Shown here: positions 20,723-32,224 of the stretch, one piece after another
Layout: every line of letters begins with the position of its first letter
Numbering within the stretch: position 1 is the stretch's first letter
Source of the DNA: Diphasiastrum complanatum
Taxonomy: Eukaryota; Streptophyta; Lycopodiopsida; Lycopodiales; Lycopodiaceae
Direction: 5' to 3'
Assembly (NCBI GenBank): GCA_029204225.1
Contig: CM055110.1
Span: 32,176,299-32,240,298, forward strand
DNA length: 64,000 nt
Translations under genes and position numbers: made by a program
Notes under the pieces: generated by a model
Database searches by the model: none
The model's input: the letters and a program-made list of their open reading frames with translations, nothing else
Told to the model about the DNA's origin: nothing

Positions 20723-20941
20723 TTAAGCATTTTCAGGCAGACGACTGAGAAATAGTTGTTGCAACTTTTGGTTTAGTTTGATCACATATGTTGAAATGAG
20801 AGTATGTTTTACTTCATTGATGGATATAAATTGATTTGTATGAACAATACAAAACCATGCTTCCATTGAGTAAAGATTTTCTTCAGAGCAAAAGTGTAAC
20901 AGACTAGCATATTTCTGTGCAGAAAGTTGTTCCAATAACAT
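20723..20941 (-). CDS. 72-codon open frame, conserved in both copies
   Basis: Starts MLLEQLSAQKYASLLHFCSE and ends LSRLPENA. The copy at 42694-42912 differs at only a few residues and stays open. It lies directly 3' of the copia RNase H relic on the same strand, with about 10 bases between. I recognise no family. It may be a remnant of the element's 3' region rather than a gene. Confidence 0.25.
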   Translation of the reverse strand: MLLEQLSAQKYASLLHFCSEENLYSMEAWFCIVHTNQFISINEVKHTLISTYVIKLNQKLQQLFLSRLPENA

Positions 20942-20951
20942 GTAAACTACA

Positions 20952-22380
20952 CTATCTCAAATTTCCAGTATTATATGCTAAATCAATTGATTGTGTTTTA
21001 ATTTCGACCTTTTGTTCATAGTGACAGTAACTTGTAGACACAGGATCCTTTGTCAAATGTATAGTAGAAGTATTGTCCATATACAACGTTAGTGGTTCAT
21101 TGGTGCTCTCTCTTAGTCCATCTAGGAACTGTTTGAGCCATGTCAACTCATTAGCCATCTTGGCTGTAGCAACATACTCTGCCTCACAAGAAGGTTGGGC
21201 GGTTATTGTTTGTTTCATGTTGATCCAAATGACAGCTACATCTACTACGATGGTCTGCTGTGATGGTGTAGCCTCCTAAGATGCTCTTGGAGTCGTCTTT
21301 GATTGATGCCTAGCTCGCATCACTATAGCAATTTTCCAATGTATGGGTCCTGGATTTATGTTGAACTTGCTCAATCTAAACACTACGTAAGCAATGTCTG
21401 GCCGCATATTGTCTGCCAAGTACATCAAGGAACCAATAAGCCTTCGTTAAAGCTTATGTTGCATTGCTTCTCGTTCTGCATCATCTCTAGGACAGTCTTC
21501 ATTTGTTAGTATTGTGCTAGAAATCATCGAAGTATTTACTCCCTTGCAATAAGGCATCTGAAAATGATAAAGGATTCTCTGAATCTATCTTGATTGGTGT
21601 AGATACAATCTTCCACCCTCAAGATCTCTATCAATCTACAAGCCCATGTAGCATTTTGCTTCTCTTGAGTATGATATTTCAAAGTGCCTTGAAATATTCT
21701 CTTTCACCTGTGCAATCAATGTGTCGCTCTTTGACAGAATTAGTGTGTCGTCATCATAGACACCAATAATGATTACTTCACTATATACGATCTTTACACT
21801 ATAGACCCACTTGCACTTGACAGTTTTCCTATCTGCTGACACTCGTTCAAGAGTCTAGACTTTGTTCTTCTTCATGGAGTACATCTCGTGTTCCATGGCC
21901 TTTATCCATTTGTCTTTTTTTGGACACTAAACAACTTCTTGATAGGTCTGTGGTTCACCTCCAAATCCACAAAACTCTTCTGATACAGAAGTTGAGCTAT
22001 ATGGTATGTACCTGATAGGTTGTCTTCTTTCTCTACTAGATCTCCTTGGAGATGGTGTAGGATCAGCGACTGCTTTGTCTTTTTTCTTCATATTGACAAC
22101 AGAACCAATGTGCATTGTAGGTGTTCTGGGTACAGGATGTAGGTCTTGTTGCTCATTGTTTGAACTGTCACTCAGTTCATTCATAGTTTGAACATCTTGA
22201 TCTAGATGTTCAAGATCTGTTCCCTCCTTCGGTGTGGGCAGGTCATAATACTACTTGTTGAGAATGTGGTAGTTGACTGGATCTTCGTCAGCCATCGTTC
22301 TTCCTTCGTCAAACTTGACGTCTCTGACAGTCTTTATTTCGTTGCTCTCCGACATGTAGATCTTGTATAGTATGATGAAT
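20952..22380 (-). pseudogene. Copia pol relic in copy A (INT tail, RT piece, RNase H)
   Basis: Read on minus: the integrase tail region (FLVGYDVHSSYY then, in another frame, DVKFDEGRTMADEDP) at about 22450-22250; a Ser/Arg-rich linker (SPRRSSRERRQPIRYIP) at 21927-22184; an RT fragment at 21636-21842 where CKWVYSVK is joined almost directly to VIIIGVYDDDTLIL, so most of the RT palm is deleted and the usual YVDD reads YDDD; then RNase H (QPSCEAEYVA, NTSTIHLTKDP) at 20952-21218. About 78 bases of the RT/RNase H joint present in copy B are missing here. Wording around VKFDE and FLVGYD matches the element at 62455-63668, so they belong to one copia lineage. Confidence 0.8.
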
Positions 22381-22660
22381 GTACATCATAGCCTACTAGG
22401 AATCCTTGCTCCACCTTCTCATCCAGCTTCTTTCTCTTCATGTTCAGAATGTGTGGGGGTGTTATCAAGAGTGATCCAACACTTACGTGGGTGGTAGAAA
22501 ATACTTTCACTAATACATTCCCATTATTATTTTCACTAATATTTTCATATCCATCGCCAACTTTGGCTAGTCTATCTCTAGAAATACCCACCTCCCTTTT
22601 TTGATATACTTGGTGCAAGGTTAGATCATAGAAGAAAGTTGGAACATAAGTCCTCCTCAA
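22334..22660 (-). pseudogene. 108-codon frame: unknown N-part fused to copia integrase tail
   Basis: The last 35 residues (RKKLDEKVEQGFLVGYDVHS) belong to the copia integrase C-terminal region. The first roughly 70 (RRTYVPTFFYDLTLHQVYQK, ..RLAKVGDGYENISENNNGN..) match nothing I know in copia. Copy B has the same frame at 48939-49265. The join is therefore older than the duplication and could be host sequence captured or deleted into the relic. Confidence 0.45.
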
Positions 22661-24088
22661 GGGATTTATGGGTTCTCAAACCCCCACCCCCACCCCCAAG
22701 CAAAACAAGAACATTATGGTATACCACAAAGTCATTGCCTTGAATAAAAAGTGTGATTGTCTAATATTGGATGCAAGAAAATAAGCTATTTTCAAGTCCT
22801 AGTTGTCTTGGAACTATGAAAATGATTAGCCTTTCCTTTCCTTTTCTCAAGGGTTGAACTCTGATTCAATGTGTGAGCAAGAGTAGAGATACGACGATGA
22901 TAGAAAAAACATATAAAATGATTTTGCGAATGCAAATAAGTAATCTTTATTGATTTATTGTTGTTGGTGATGATGTAACACATAGAATCATTTTGTGAAT
23001 GCAAATAATTAATCTTTATTGATTTATTGTTGTTGGTGATGATGTTGCTACATTGTGCAAGTTGAGAGTAGTGTTGGGCAAGTATTGAAATTTGAATACC
23101 AATCGGATCTTGATATTAGACTTTATAAAAAAATTGATACCATCTAAGTTATGAATATAAGCATTCCTACAAATTGGTGGCTAATATCAACCAGTATGAG
23201 TATTGCAAGGGTGATACCAAATCAAAGCATAAGTAAATAAGTATAATCTAAAATCACATTGTCTTTCAAGGGCAGTATGCACTCAATGAAAAGCATGACC
23301 TTGTTAAATGCAATATGCAAATGATTTTAAAGGCCAATACTTTGTTGGTGTCCACCAATGTATTTAAGGCACCAAGAATTAAATCTAAGAAAAAATGGAT
23401 ATTGTATTCATACCATCGCAAAATCAATCCTTTTTTCCCCTTGTTTGTGTATTGATAACAACATTCATTGGGCTAAAACCAGCCCTAGTCAAGTATCAAC
23501 CTTAGTAAAATCATATTCTGTGATATCCAAGTTGATACCCATTTTTATTAATATACCCTCCCAGTGATATACCCTCCCAGAGAGCCTAGGAAAGCATGTG
23601 AGAAAAAGAGGTATGGAAATTGCATAAAAAGGTGCAACTAAAATGTGGGCATGCATGCAATAAAAGAGGCATGAATTTGTTGCTAACTTAGACTTGCATA
23701 TGAAGATGCATCTAAAGGACCAAATTCTTGCAATAAAGTTCTTAGCAATGTGGCAAAGCTCTTTATGCATAGATACTCTTGTGATTTAAGACATTGACTT
23801 TAATCTTATTTTTTAGAAACTCCATTGACCAACTTGAACACTTTTCTGCCCATATTTCATACTGCTTAGAAAGCAAATGGGTGACCCACCATTTTCAAGG
23901 GTGATTATGTTTTGCAAATGCAAATTCTGCTTCATAATGGTCCCGTGGAAAAAGCTCAGTTTTGAAAACGTTGATTATGTTTTTAAATGCAAATTTTACT
24001 GCATAATGGTCATGTGAAAAAGCAGCCATTATCTTTTATGAAATGGAATGAGTAAGGCATATGATATTTTGCCATTTTGCCTGGTGAA
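22661..24088. other. AT-rich spacer of copy A
   Basis: No recognised gene. It includes a roughly 70-bp tandem duplication at 22916-23045 (GAATGCAAATAAGTAATC, TTTATTGATTTATTG, TTGTTGGTGATGATGT), the C5A-type run CCCCCACCCCCACCCCC at 22679-22696, and the empty copia target CACCA at 23353-23357. Confidence 0.6.
23353..23357. other. Empty insertion site (CACCA) of the 50.7-kb copia
   Basis: The sequence TCCACCAATGTATTTAAGG reads through here uninterrupted. In copy B the same site is split by a copia flanked by CACCA at 50697-50701 and 56917-56921. Confidence 0.85.
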
Positions 24089-24452
24089 GAATCCTAGTCC
24101 TAACCCCTCCAGGCCTCACCTATCTATATGCCGAGCTCTTTCCATAATACACAAAAATAGGCAGCCAAAAAAAAGTGAATTTCCCTTTCTAGTTTAAATG
24201 CCTAATCGTGCTGGAAAATAATAATTCTAACAGTCAAATGTGCTAAATTCACTGACATTTTTGCACAAGGTTTTATTTAACTTTATTTTTGCTGCAATAG
24301 CAGCTAGATATTTTGATCACATGTTTATTTTATTTGAGTAGAGAATTACCTTCTTCTTTTTTTTGGGTTGAATCCTTTTGAGTTCCAATGCCTTTTTTTT
24401 TATTCTTTCCAGCATCCACGACAAGGGTGCTTCCAATCTTTCAAATGGCCTT
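24089..24452 (+). repeat. Inverted repeat arm A (source of insert at 30.2 kb)
   Basis: Matches the reverse complement of 30251-30600 closely (GAATCCTAGTCCT, GCCGAGCTCTTTCCATAATA, CAGCATCCACGACAAGGGTG). It is also present in copy B at about 57660-58025 in the same orientation as here, so this arm is the ancestral one. Confidence 0.85.
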
Positions 24453-24851
24453 GTTTTCTTCAAGATTTTGCGAAGCATGACATATTACACTGGAATGACG
24501 TTTCTGATATAATTGACTCTCACTAATAAGATTATAAGAGCAACAATCTTATTGATCTTTACATTATTCTGCAAGTGATAATTGATAATTTTTGTAGATT
24601 CCTCTCACTAATAAGATTATAATGATATAATTATAATTGATTGTTGCTCTCACTAATAAGATTGTTGTACAATGTAGGTTTTGTTTAGCCCCACAAAACA
24701 CGATCCACTACCCAAAAACCAAAGGTTCTATGTGCCATTAGAAAGAAAAATTTCTAGCTCTCTAGGCTAGCATGCTAGCAGAGTGTGCTCAAAAAAAAAA
24801 ATTTAAAATGTGAACATATAATTTCTTGCTCTTAGTTGAAACCTCATAAGC
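24453..24851. other. Spacer with CTCACTAATAAGATT repeats
   Basis: The word CTCACTAATAAGATT occurs three times between 24522 and 24662 with intervening TTATAATGATATAATTATAA. No gene seen. Confidence 0.5.
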
Positions 24852-25200
24852 TTAAGTATCATATACATGGTAACACCATATCATTGGAGCATAAACAATA
24901 GCATTAATCTCATTATGACCATGCTGGATAAATATAACACCTACAACAATGCTACTTATGTTTGTTTTCATGAAAACCAATGGTGCATTTAGATTCACTA
25001 TATGCCACATAAGGGTGGGTAGCCACTTCACGATTGAGCTGATCAAAGGCTTCACGATTGAGCTTCTCAGTTTTCTTGAGAAATCTATTCTTGTACTCCC
25101 CTTTTGTGACATATGTCAAATATGAATATTCATTGATGATTTGATCATACCAATTGATGATCACAATTGAGGATTTCACACGATCTATTATGAAAAATTC
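24852..25200 (-). pseudogene. Conserved small open frame, unrecognised
   Basis: The longest frame (24952-25179) reads MKSSIVIINWYDQIINEYSY ... NRFLKKTEKLNREAFDQ, and an overlapping second frame continues to 24852. Copy B keeps both frames (58426-58753) with few changes. Upstream codons (DEFFIIDRV) extend the frame. It could be an exon fragment of a host gene or a transposon remnant. No family is recognised. Confidence 0.3.
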
Positions 25201-25834
25201 ATCCCAATTCTAAATAACCTCCATGGCATAATCCTTGGGCCATTCCAAAAGAGTGTGTTGTTTCCATAGGCCTCCACTTGTATTTCATTCCTATTTACAC
25301 ATCTTGAAGTTGATAACAAGTTGTATTTGGTTGTGTCATTGTATACCCACACCACGAGTTATAATTGCTAGAATATTTTTTTCCCTTGAATATCATTGAA
25401 GACATAAATAACCACATGAATTTGTCTCATTTGAGGTCTCTTTGCCCAATGAGAGAACTTGACAAGCTACACATAGGAGCCAATGACTCCACGCATGAAA
25501 TCTGCTTGTAGCTACCTAAACTAGCTTAATTGATTGTCATAGTCAAATTGACGGTGCCTATGCACAACAAGATCACGAGTAAAGTGGGAGAATGGAAAGG
25601 TCTCCTTAAAAATGGTAAGATGCATGGGGCTTGGAGTCTCTCAAAGACTCACAAGATTTCTCTTAGTAAACATTTTGTGATCCTACCATAGCTATAACAA
25701 TGTATGAAAATGTGAGATATGTTCACTCATCATTTACGAGAAAACAATTTATCATCAGAAAAGAGAGCTAAAAAAGTATTAACAATCCTCGTTTTCCTCT
25801 CATTGTCTCTTATTGTAAAGCGATATTTCACTCC
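25201..25834. other. Spacer, mostly unique to copy A
   Basis: Homology with copy B is lost at about 25213 and resumes at about 25676 (GATCCTACCATAGCTATAAC). The unmatched 460 bases contain no recognised gene. Confidence 0.5.
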
Positions 25835-26040
25835 CTTTGAAGTTTGTCATATGGATGTCCATTGTTTCTCTCAAGGTGCAAAGATATATGCCACTTTCTT
25901 AGATGATCGTTCTAGCTACACTTGGATCTCTTGTCCTTGGATAGCATGGTGTTTGGAACGTTTGAAAAGTTCAAATCTCTTGTTGTTAGTCAACCGAATA
26001 CTAGGATCAAAGTGGATCCAAATTCATTGGTTGGTATAAT
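25835..26040 (+). pseudogene. Copia integrase core fragment
   Basis: The frame from 25719 carries FEVCHMDVHCFSQGAK and ATFLDDRSSYTWIS, corresponding to the first-aspartate region of the copia integrase core. After a frameshift near 25945 the reading VFGTFEKFKSLVVSQPNTRI continues the same domain. The second aspartate and the glutamate are missing. The fragment does not match the minus-strand copia relic in the same segment and seems to be a separate insertion remnant. Confidence 0.6.
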
Positions 26041-26079
26041 GATTTAATGTGGTCAAGCAAGAAGTATACGTATAATCTT

Positions 26080-26700
26080 TGCTAGTGCGCAACAATAATT
26101 GAAAACCTACATAAACTCTCATAGGCATCTTTGTAGTCCTGGCCCTGTGAGTTTGATTTGTGGGCTAGTGGATGGCCGCAACTCAAGAGGTTGGTCATCA
26201 ATGAGAAACTCAACTGGAGGTAGATAAAGACTCTAGGCATCAAAGTTCTTATAGAATAGGACATCTAACAGAATCTCTTTTTTGTGTACAGGATAGGCAT
26301 GTAGAGGGTTACGGGAACTCTGAGGTCTAGACGGTCTGCAAGCTGCCTCTTTTTTCAAGTACTCATGTAACTATCTGGCTAAAATGGTGGCGGCAGTCTC
26401 AGTCGTAGCTAACTCTGCTTTGGTATTGGCTATGATCTTCTTTTGAATATTGTCTCATGGATATGTGAACGACTTTCATAGCACTAGGTAGAAGCCTCCT
26501 CTCCTAGGCCACCACCAAATTGAACTACAAACTTATAACCAAAATCATTGGTTGTAACTGAAGCTTTTTTCGATCAATAAGAATTTGATAAAATGTTGTG
26601 AGGGACACTTGTGTCAAAAAGAAGAATGACTTCATCGTCTTCTATTGTTTAATTCAACATAATGAACTTAGGTTGATAGACTACAAATTTGTTGGTTGTC
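26080..26700 (-). pseudogene. Possible retroelement protease relic
   Basis: On minus, about 26650-26450, the reading EDDEVILLFDTSVPHNILS followed after a stop by TTNDFGYKFVVQFGGGLG resembles the aspartic protease region of gypsy-type elements (DTGA-HNF-type motif, here DTSVPHN). Several stops break it. The identification rests on a short motif and is weak. Confidence 0.25.
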
Positions 26701-27506
26701 CCACACAAAAGCTTGCACTATATGTACTCATTTGGGTTCTCTCTTGAAATTATATTTCCTTTTAACATGACCAATTTTTCACATTGAAATTCTCATTGGT
26801 TCTACTAGAAAGCCACAACCTCTTGGGAGCATTTTGCTCACTATACCCTGTGGAGAAAAAAATGCATAGATTTTTGTTGTCCATGCTTCTCAATGAAACC
26901 CATCATCGACCTGCCATTGCCAACAAGCAGCGTCTAGCCAATTTTTGTACAAACTAAGTTCAAAATGGAGGCTGTCTGTCATAGATGGTTAATCTGCTAT
27001 CCAGTGCTAACCAACACGACATGTGCTACTTATGACTGCACACAACCCACTCGCTCATCAGCTATTGAATCTGCTTTTCTGCTCCATGTGGCTTTTAAGA
27101 GACGCCCATTCAGCACATTCTTGGGCTAGAATTACTGAAGAGAAGTGCTAAAGTTCGCCCTCCTGTACATCGCTGTAGTAGCGCCCTTCAGAGGTCTGAA
27201 TCTTCAGAGTTTTGTGGGCTTCTGAATCGCTGATTGTGATGCTACCACAGGTCTGTGTTAGACCATTTTGTGGCTGCCAACATACGCAAGTACTGTTGAG
27301 TTTTCGGTCAGAGGTATGATGCTACAAAATTATTTCTGGCTTTACTAGTGTGATCAGGCCGTTGCACCATATCCGGGTGCTTGTTATGAAGCAGAAGCAG
27401 ACGCGTGGCATACGTAGACCCATAAGTGCATGCAGATAGGCTACACCATGTCTGCATAAGCTGAGATTCAGCAGCATACTATCGTCGGGTGGTGTAGCGG
27501 CCATCT
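26701..27506. other. Spacer; 27050-27221 shared with copy B
   Basis: 27050-27221 (CCCACTCGCTCATCAGCTAT ... TTTTGTGGGC) matches 59235-59411. From 27222 the sequence is unique to copy A up to about 32010. No gene recognised. Confidence 0.5.
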
Positions 27507-27511
27507 GTAGC
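27507..27511. other. Target site duplication GTAGC, left
   Basis: Identical to 28728-28732 and flanks the solo LTR exactly. Confidence 0.85.
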
Positions 27512-28727
27512 TGTAGCGCAGGCATCCCAAACGGAGCCAGAATCACGACTTAGCTTCTCAGCCTTCAACTCTTGCCATCCAAACCCACTTGACATACAAG
27601 CAACCAACTCGCCAACAACGATCAAACTTAACCAACTTGAAGTTCCGAAAACCAACATTGAGATCCAACCTGGCGCCATGCCAGATCGGGGGTCCCGATG
27701 AGGGTGACTTCCCTCCAAGCAAGCCGCCCGACATACATCAAACTTAACCAACTCGAAGCTTCGTTACAAACGAGTAACATCCATTCCAAGCAAGCGGCCT
27801 GACTTTTATCAGACTTAACCAACTGAAAGCTTCGTCACGAGCGCTGGAAGCCAACCTGGCGCCACGCCAGACTGGACAGCCATAAACAGGTAACTTCCAC
27901 CCAAGCAAGCCATCCAACTCAGTCGACAGGTTAGAGCCCGTTCCCCAAGAGCTTAACCCATTCACGTTCATGCAAGGAACACCCAGAACCACAAGCCACG
28001 ACACATATGGAGACAACCAATTCCTGGACCAAATGATCCCGACAGCATACCGCTGGCGCCACAGACCTAATGGTCCAGACAGCATACCGCTGGCGTCCCA
28101 GGATACGACCCTCAGCTATGTGCCAACTTAAAAATTTGGAAGCGGCCTTACAACTGGCGCTTTTACCGAACACTGAAACCCAGAAGGTAATCAGAGTCAG
28201 TTTGAGGAAAATCCCACTTTATTGATAAACCTGAGAAGGTTACATTTCAAGTGTGTGACCGACCCTGGTCTCCGGGGCGCTAGCATGCCAAGGCGAGAGC
28301 CATGACAACATTCCAGCAAGGGAGGCTCAGACTTGGTTGGAGCTCGCACTGAGTCGCAACCCGCACTCCCCTATAGTATTCGTGTGATTCGGCACCCCCC
28401 CTCATACCAAGCACTCTACCCAAGATGGTAAAGCACATTTTTCTCTCTCTAGGATTTTCTCTTTCTAGAAAGACATTTTCTCTCTCTAGATTTTATTGAT
28501 CCCCAGGCTTCCTTTAATCATGCCTAGATCGTGTGAGGTGATTGCACATCGATCTGAGCTCTCTGGACTCCGCTAGAACCGATCAAAGATTTTCAACCAT
28601 AGGAACTTGCCGCTGGCTGGATTCTGGTCACAGTGGCGCCGGGAGCACCAGGGGCGCTGCTGGGGCCGGGGACATAGCTGGCGCCAGTGGCGCCGGAAGT
28701 AAAGCTTGTAAAGGTAGCTTTACAACA
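27512..28727 (-). repeat. Solo LTR of the LARD-like family (1216 bp)
   Basis: Same termini as the LTRs at 6408 and 10128 (TGTAGCGCAGGC ... GCTTTACAACA on plus), with perfect 5-bp flanking duplications GTAGC. No interior sequence or second LTR is nearby, so it arose by recombination between the two LTRs of a complete element. It is about 30 bases shorter because the GGCGCC block near 28640 has fewer units. Confidence 0.93.
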
Positions 28728-28732
28728 GTAGC

Positions 28733-30173
28733 CCAAGTGGGGACATGACAGTGTGAATGGGTAATCTAACGTGGTCACTGTTTCGGATATCGCACTCATT
28801 CTGGGCGTGTCCACTCCAAGGCGGTAGTCGCTGAACGCAATCCTCCGGATGGAGGGTTTGTGATCATGGGATGCTGTAGAGGGGAATGCGTGAGGCGGGC
28901 AACCGAGCAGCGATCACCTCTCACTTCCGCCTGTGTAGGGATAACATGCGCATGTGCTTCCGGTTCAGCCCACTCTTCGTTTCACTCAGACCTCTGTCCA
29001 CACTTTTGCCTTTGCTCATCCATACGCAAATCATCCATGTTCAGAAGCCTTTGCTCATCCATACACAAATAATTCATGTTCACTTTGGATAGCATGTAGG
29101 TAGGTAGGGATCTCACTGTTTTAGAGGTCCATATTTTAACTTTGGTTGTGCTAGCCTGGGTTTTATTTGATATGTATCAATTGCTACACATTTGTTATAG
29201 CGTCTTTTACAAGTTCTACTCTAGGCTCTAAAGTTAAAGTACAAAGTTGTAGGGCTCAAAAAACTTCAGTGACCCACCAAGCTTGGTTATGATTAAGTCC
29301 ATCCACCCAAACTTTGCCAAAAAAGTGGAGGGCTCAAAGCTCCCTAATAAGAGTGACAATGTAAACTCTCATTTCTTCACCAAAGAGACGATAAAAAATT
29401 TACTTAAATTAGTAATGATTAAGACAAAAAAATAAGCCTAGAAAATATGTGTCTACAATTTCATAGTAGAATTTTCCGATCAAAAGCATTGAATTTTAAA
29501 ATCGACTAGGACCATACATGTTGATTATAATAGCTTTCATGACCAAGGCAACATTGTAAAGTGTTTTTAAATAGAAATTGTTTCAAGAAAGCTCAAAAAA
29601 TCGACTAGCTTGTCTCTAAGAAGAGAATAATGTTGGTATGCCTAACGCTTCAGATGATGTTCACTTATGCTTTTTGTCATTTAGCTCACAAGTCTAACAA
29701 ACATATCAAACTAGAATCCCAAAAGGAGGTGCTTTGCCCCTAAAATTCTCATAACAATGGGAAAAAGTAAAAAAACCTTGTAGGATAAATGGTAGAATGA
29801 AGAAACAACGTGTAGAACAACGAATCATAAAATACGGACCAATCATAATTAGGTATAGCAAACTACTTGTGAAAAAAATAACACATACCAAGCTCAGCTA
29901 TTTCAACTTTTTTGGACACAAAAATCGCCCCTCTTCAATCAGACAACTCTTCAAGTCACCTCTTTCTTACTATGTCATTATTCAATCTTGATAGATTCAA
30001 ATCTCAATTATGTGAATCACATTTGTTGTACGTGTAAATGATTGTATGGATATTATCTCTTGGTGATCAGATGGGTTACATGTCACTAGACATGAGTTTT
30101 TTAATGGTTGAATTACACTTGATATAGATTGATGATGAGGAGGAGTCAAACTTGAGTGGGCTCACGCTTGATG
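28733..30173. other. Spacer unique to copy A
   Basis: 28733-29110 is less AT-rich and contains a 39-bp tandem pair at about 29009-29085 (CCTTTGCTCATCCATAC, CAAAT.ATTCATGTTCA). The rest is AT-rich, with no recognised gene. Confidence 0.5.
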
Positions 30174-30671
30174 AAATGGAAATCACATAAATGGATATTA
30201 GATCAAAGTGATGATGTATATAGAAACTTTATAAAGATAGGAATAAAAAAAAGGTCATTTAAAATATTGGAAGCACCCTTGTCGTGGATGCTGGAAAGAA
30301 TAAAAAAAAAGGCATTGGAACTCAAAAGGATTCAACCCAAAAGAAAAAAGGTAAACTAAAATAAACATGTGATCAAAATATCTAGCTGCTATTGCAGCAA
30401 AAATAAAGTTTAATAAAACCTTGTGCAAAAATGTCAGTGAATTTAGCTCATTTGACTATTAAAATTATTATTTTCCAAAATGATTAGGCATTTAAACTGG
30501 AAAGGGAAATTCACTTTTTTTTGGCTGCCTATTTTTGTGTATTATGGAAAGAGCTCGGCATATAGATAGGTGAGGCCTAGGGGGGTCAGGACTAGGATTC
30601 ACATAAATGGAAATCACATAAATGGATATTAGATCAAAGTGATGATGTATATAGAAACTTTATAAAGATAG
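30174..30671. mobile_element. Templated insertion flanked by 67-bp direct repeats
   Basis: 30174-30240 and 30605-30671 are identical 67-bp repeats. Between them, 30251-30600 is a close inverted copy of 24089-24452. No transposon ends are present. The structure fits repair of a staggered double-strand break in which overhangs were filled to give long flanking duplications and the gap was patched with sequence copied from about 6 kb away. Confidence 0.8.
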
Positions 30672-32015
30672 AATAATGATTAAGCGATGACATGTTTTCA
30701 ACATGTTACTTAGAACTAGTTCCAGATGTAGGTAAATAAATGACATGGCACAAAAATTTCAACTTTCTCAATTAGACTTGTCCTCCTAAAAAAATACAAG
30801 ATTATATTACGTGGAGATTTCAGTCAAACATGCAAGTTTTAGAGATAAACTTTTAGAGAGAGAAGATGAGTTAAGTGAGTCCAATGTTTTAGCTCGCATT
30901 TGGGTCAATGAATAAATCAAACATACTGACGTAGTCTAGTTGACCAACAAATGAGTATGAATGTCTAGTCAATAGGACGATAATCTAAGTTGGCAAATCA
31001 ATTTTTTTTAGGCTCAACCACTTCACAAGATTTAAAACATATTGTAATTCCAAGAGGGCAAGTCTCAATACTCATTATGTAGTGTTAGTGATTACCTAGG
31101 AAGATGCACTTTAATACTTTTACATCAGGTTTACCTCTTTTCTCCTTTGGAATGTGAGCGGAGGCTTTTGTCCAAAAATCCTCAAGTGACTCATTTTTGG
31201 CTTCCTGTTGGTGAATGCTTATTCTAGTTTTAACTTTGGTATCGCAATGGTAGGACTCCTAATTTGGAGATAAACTGTGATATTGCAAGCTTCAAACAAA
31301 AATCCCTTTGGTAGCTTTACCTCTACAAGCATGGATCTACCACTATTATCATTGCAGATAAAACTATATGCAATGAATGTATACATTAGCACGTTGATTT
31401 TCTTACACGTAAGAAAAAGACAAGTGCTGATCACAAGTTGCAAAGATCTTCCATCGACAATTGACATTGCATAAGAACATCTATAAATTCATGAATTTAT
31501 TCAATAAAAGAAAGCCACAAGTTGGGCTTTAGTACAATTGTACAAATGTCTTTCTTCATGAATCTATTTCTATCTATGTAGTGTAATTTATGCATTTGGG
31601 ACATTATCAAATCTCTCTTCTTTGCTCTCTATAGCTCTCTATATGTACATCATTAGTGCTGTGGTGCCCCTGTGGGAGTACAACATATGGTACTACCAAG
31701 GATGCTAAAGATTAACTCCTGTCTGAATTTGTACACATGGTAGCTTGTGTAATCACCAGGCAAAATTTGCAAGCTAATCAATATCAAAACATCAATTATT
31801 GATACTAAATAAAAGGATGCATTGAGGAATTACAAATTAAAAAAGACCCTTTGTAAAGATACTTTTATTTATTTTTCTCTAGTTTCTACCACCACCCGGC
31901 CCAATCAAAATGCACAAATTTCAAATCTACGCAACGTAGCTCAAATAAACTGAAAAATAAAAATATATTACAACAAACTTTGAAATTTGCGTCGGGCAGC
32001 ATGGACATATCCCAT
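30672..32015. other. Spacer with dispersed-repeat fragment
   Basis: 31840-31975 is an inverted relative of 12895-13010. Nothing else is recognised. Homology with copy B returns at about 32016 (GGGTCGCTCTTCCTGCC). Confidence 0.5.
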
Positions 32016-32224
32016 TGGGTCGCTCTTCCTGCCTGAATCTGCCTGACGACAATACTCCAAATTAAATTTATTTAACTATATTGGTTAGTATAATGAAATT
32101 TGTTAACTAGACTAGTTACAGTTATAGAAATATAGTATGCATAGTAACCAGAAATATAGTATGCATAGTAACTATGACTACTGTGGCATTCTCATGAGAT
32201 TAAATGTGAGACGAAAAATTGAAT

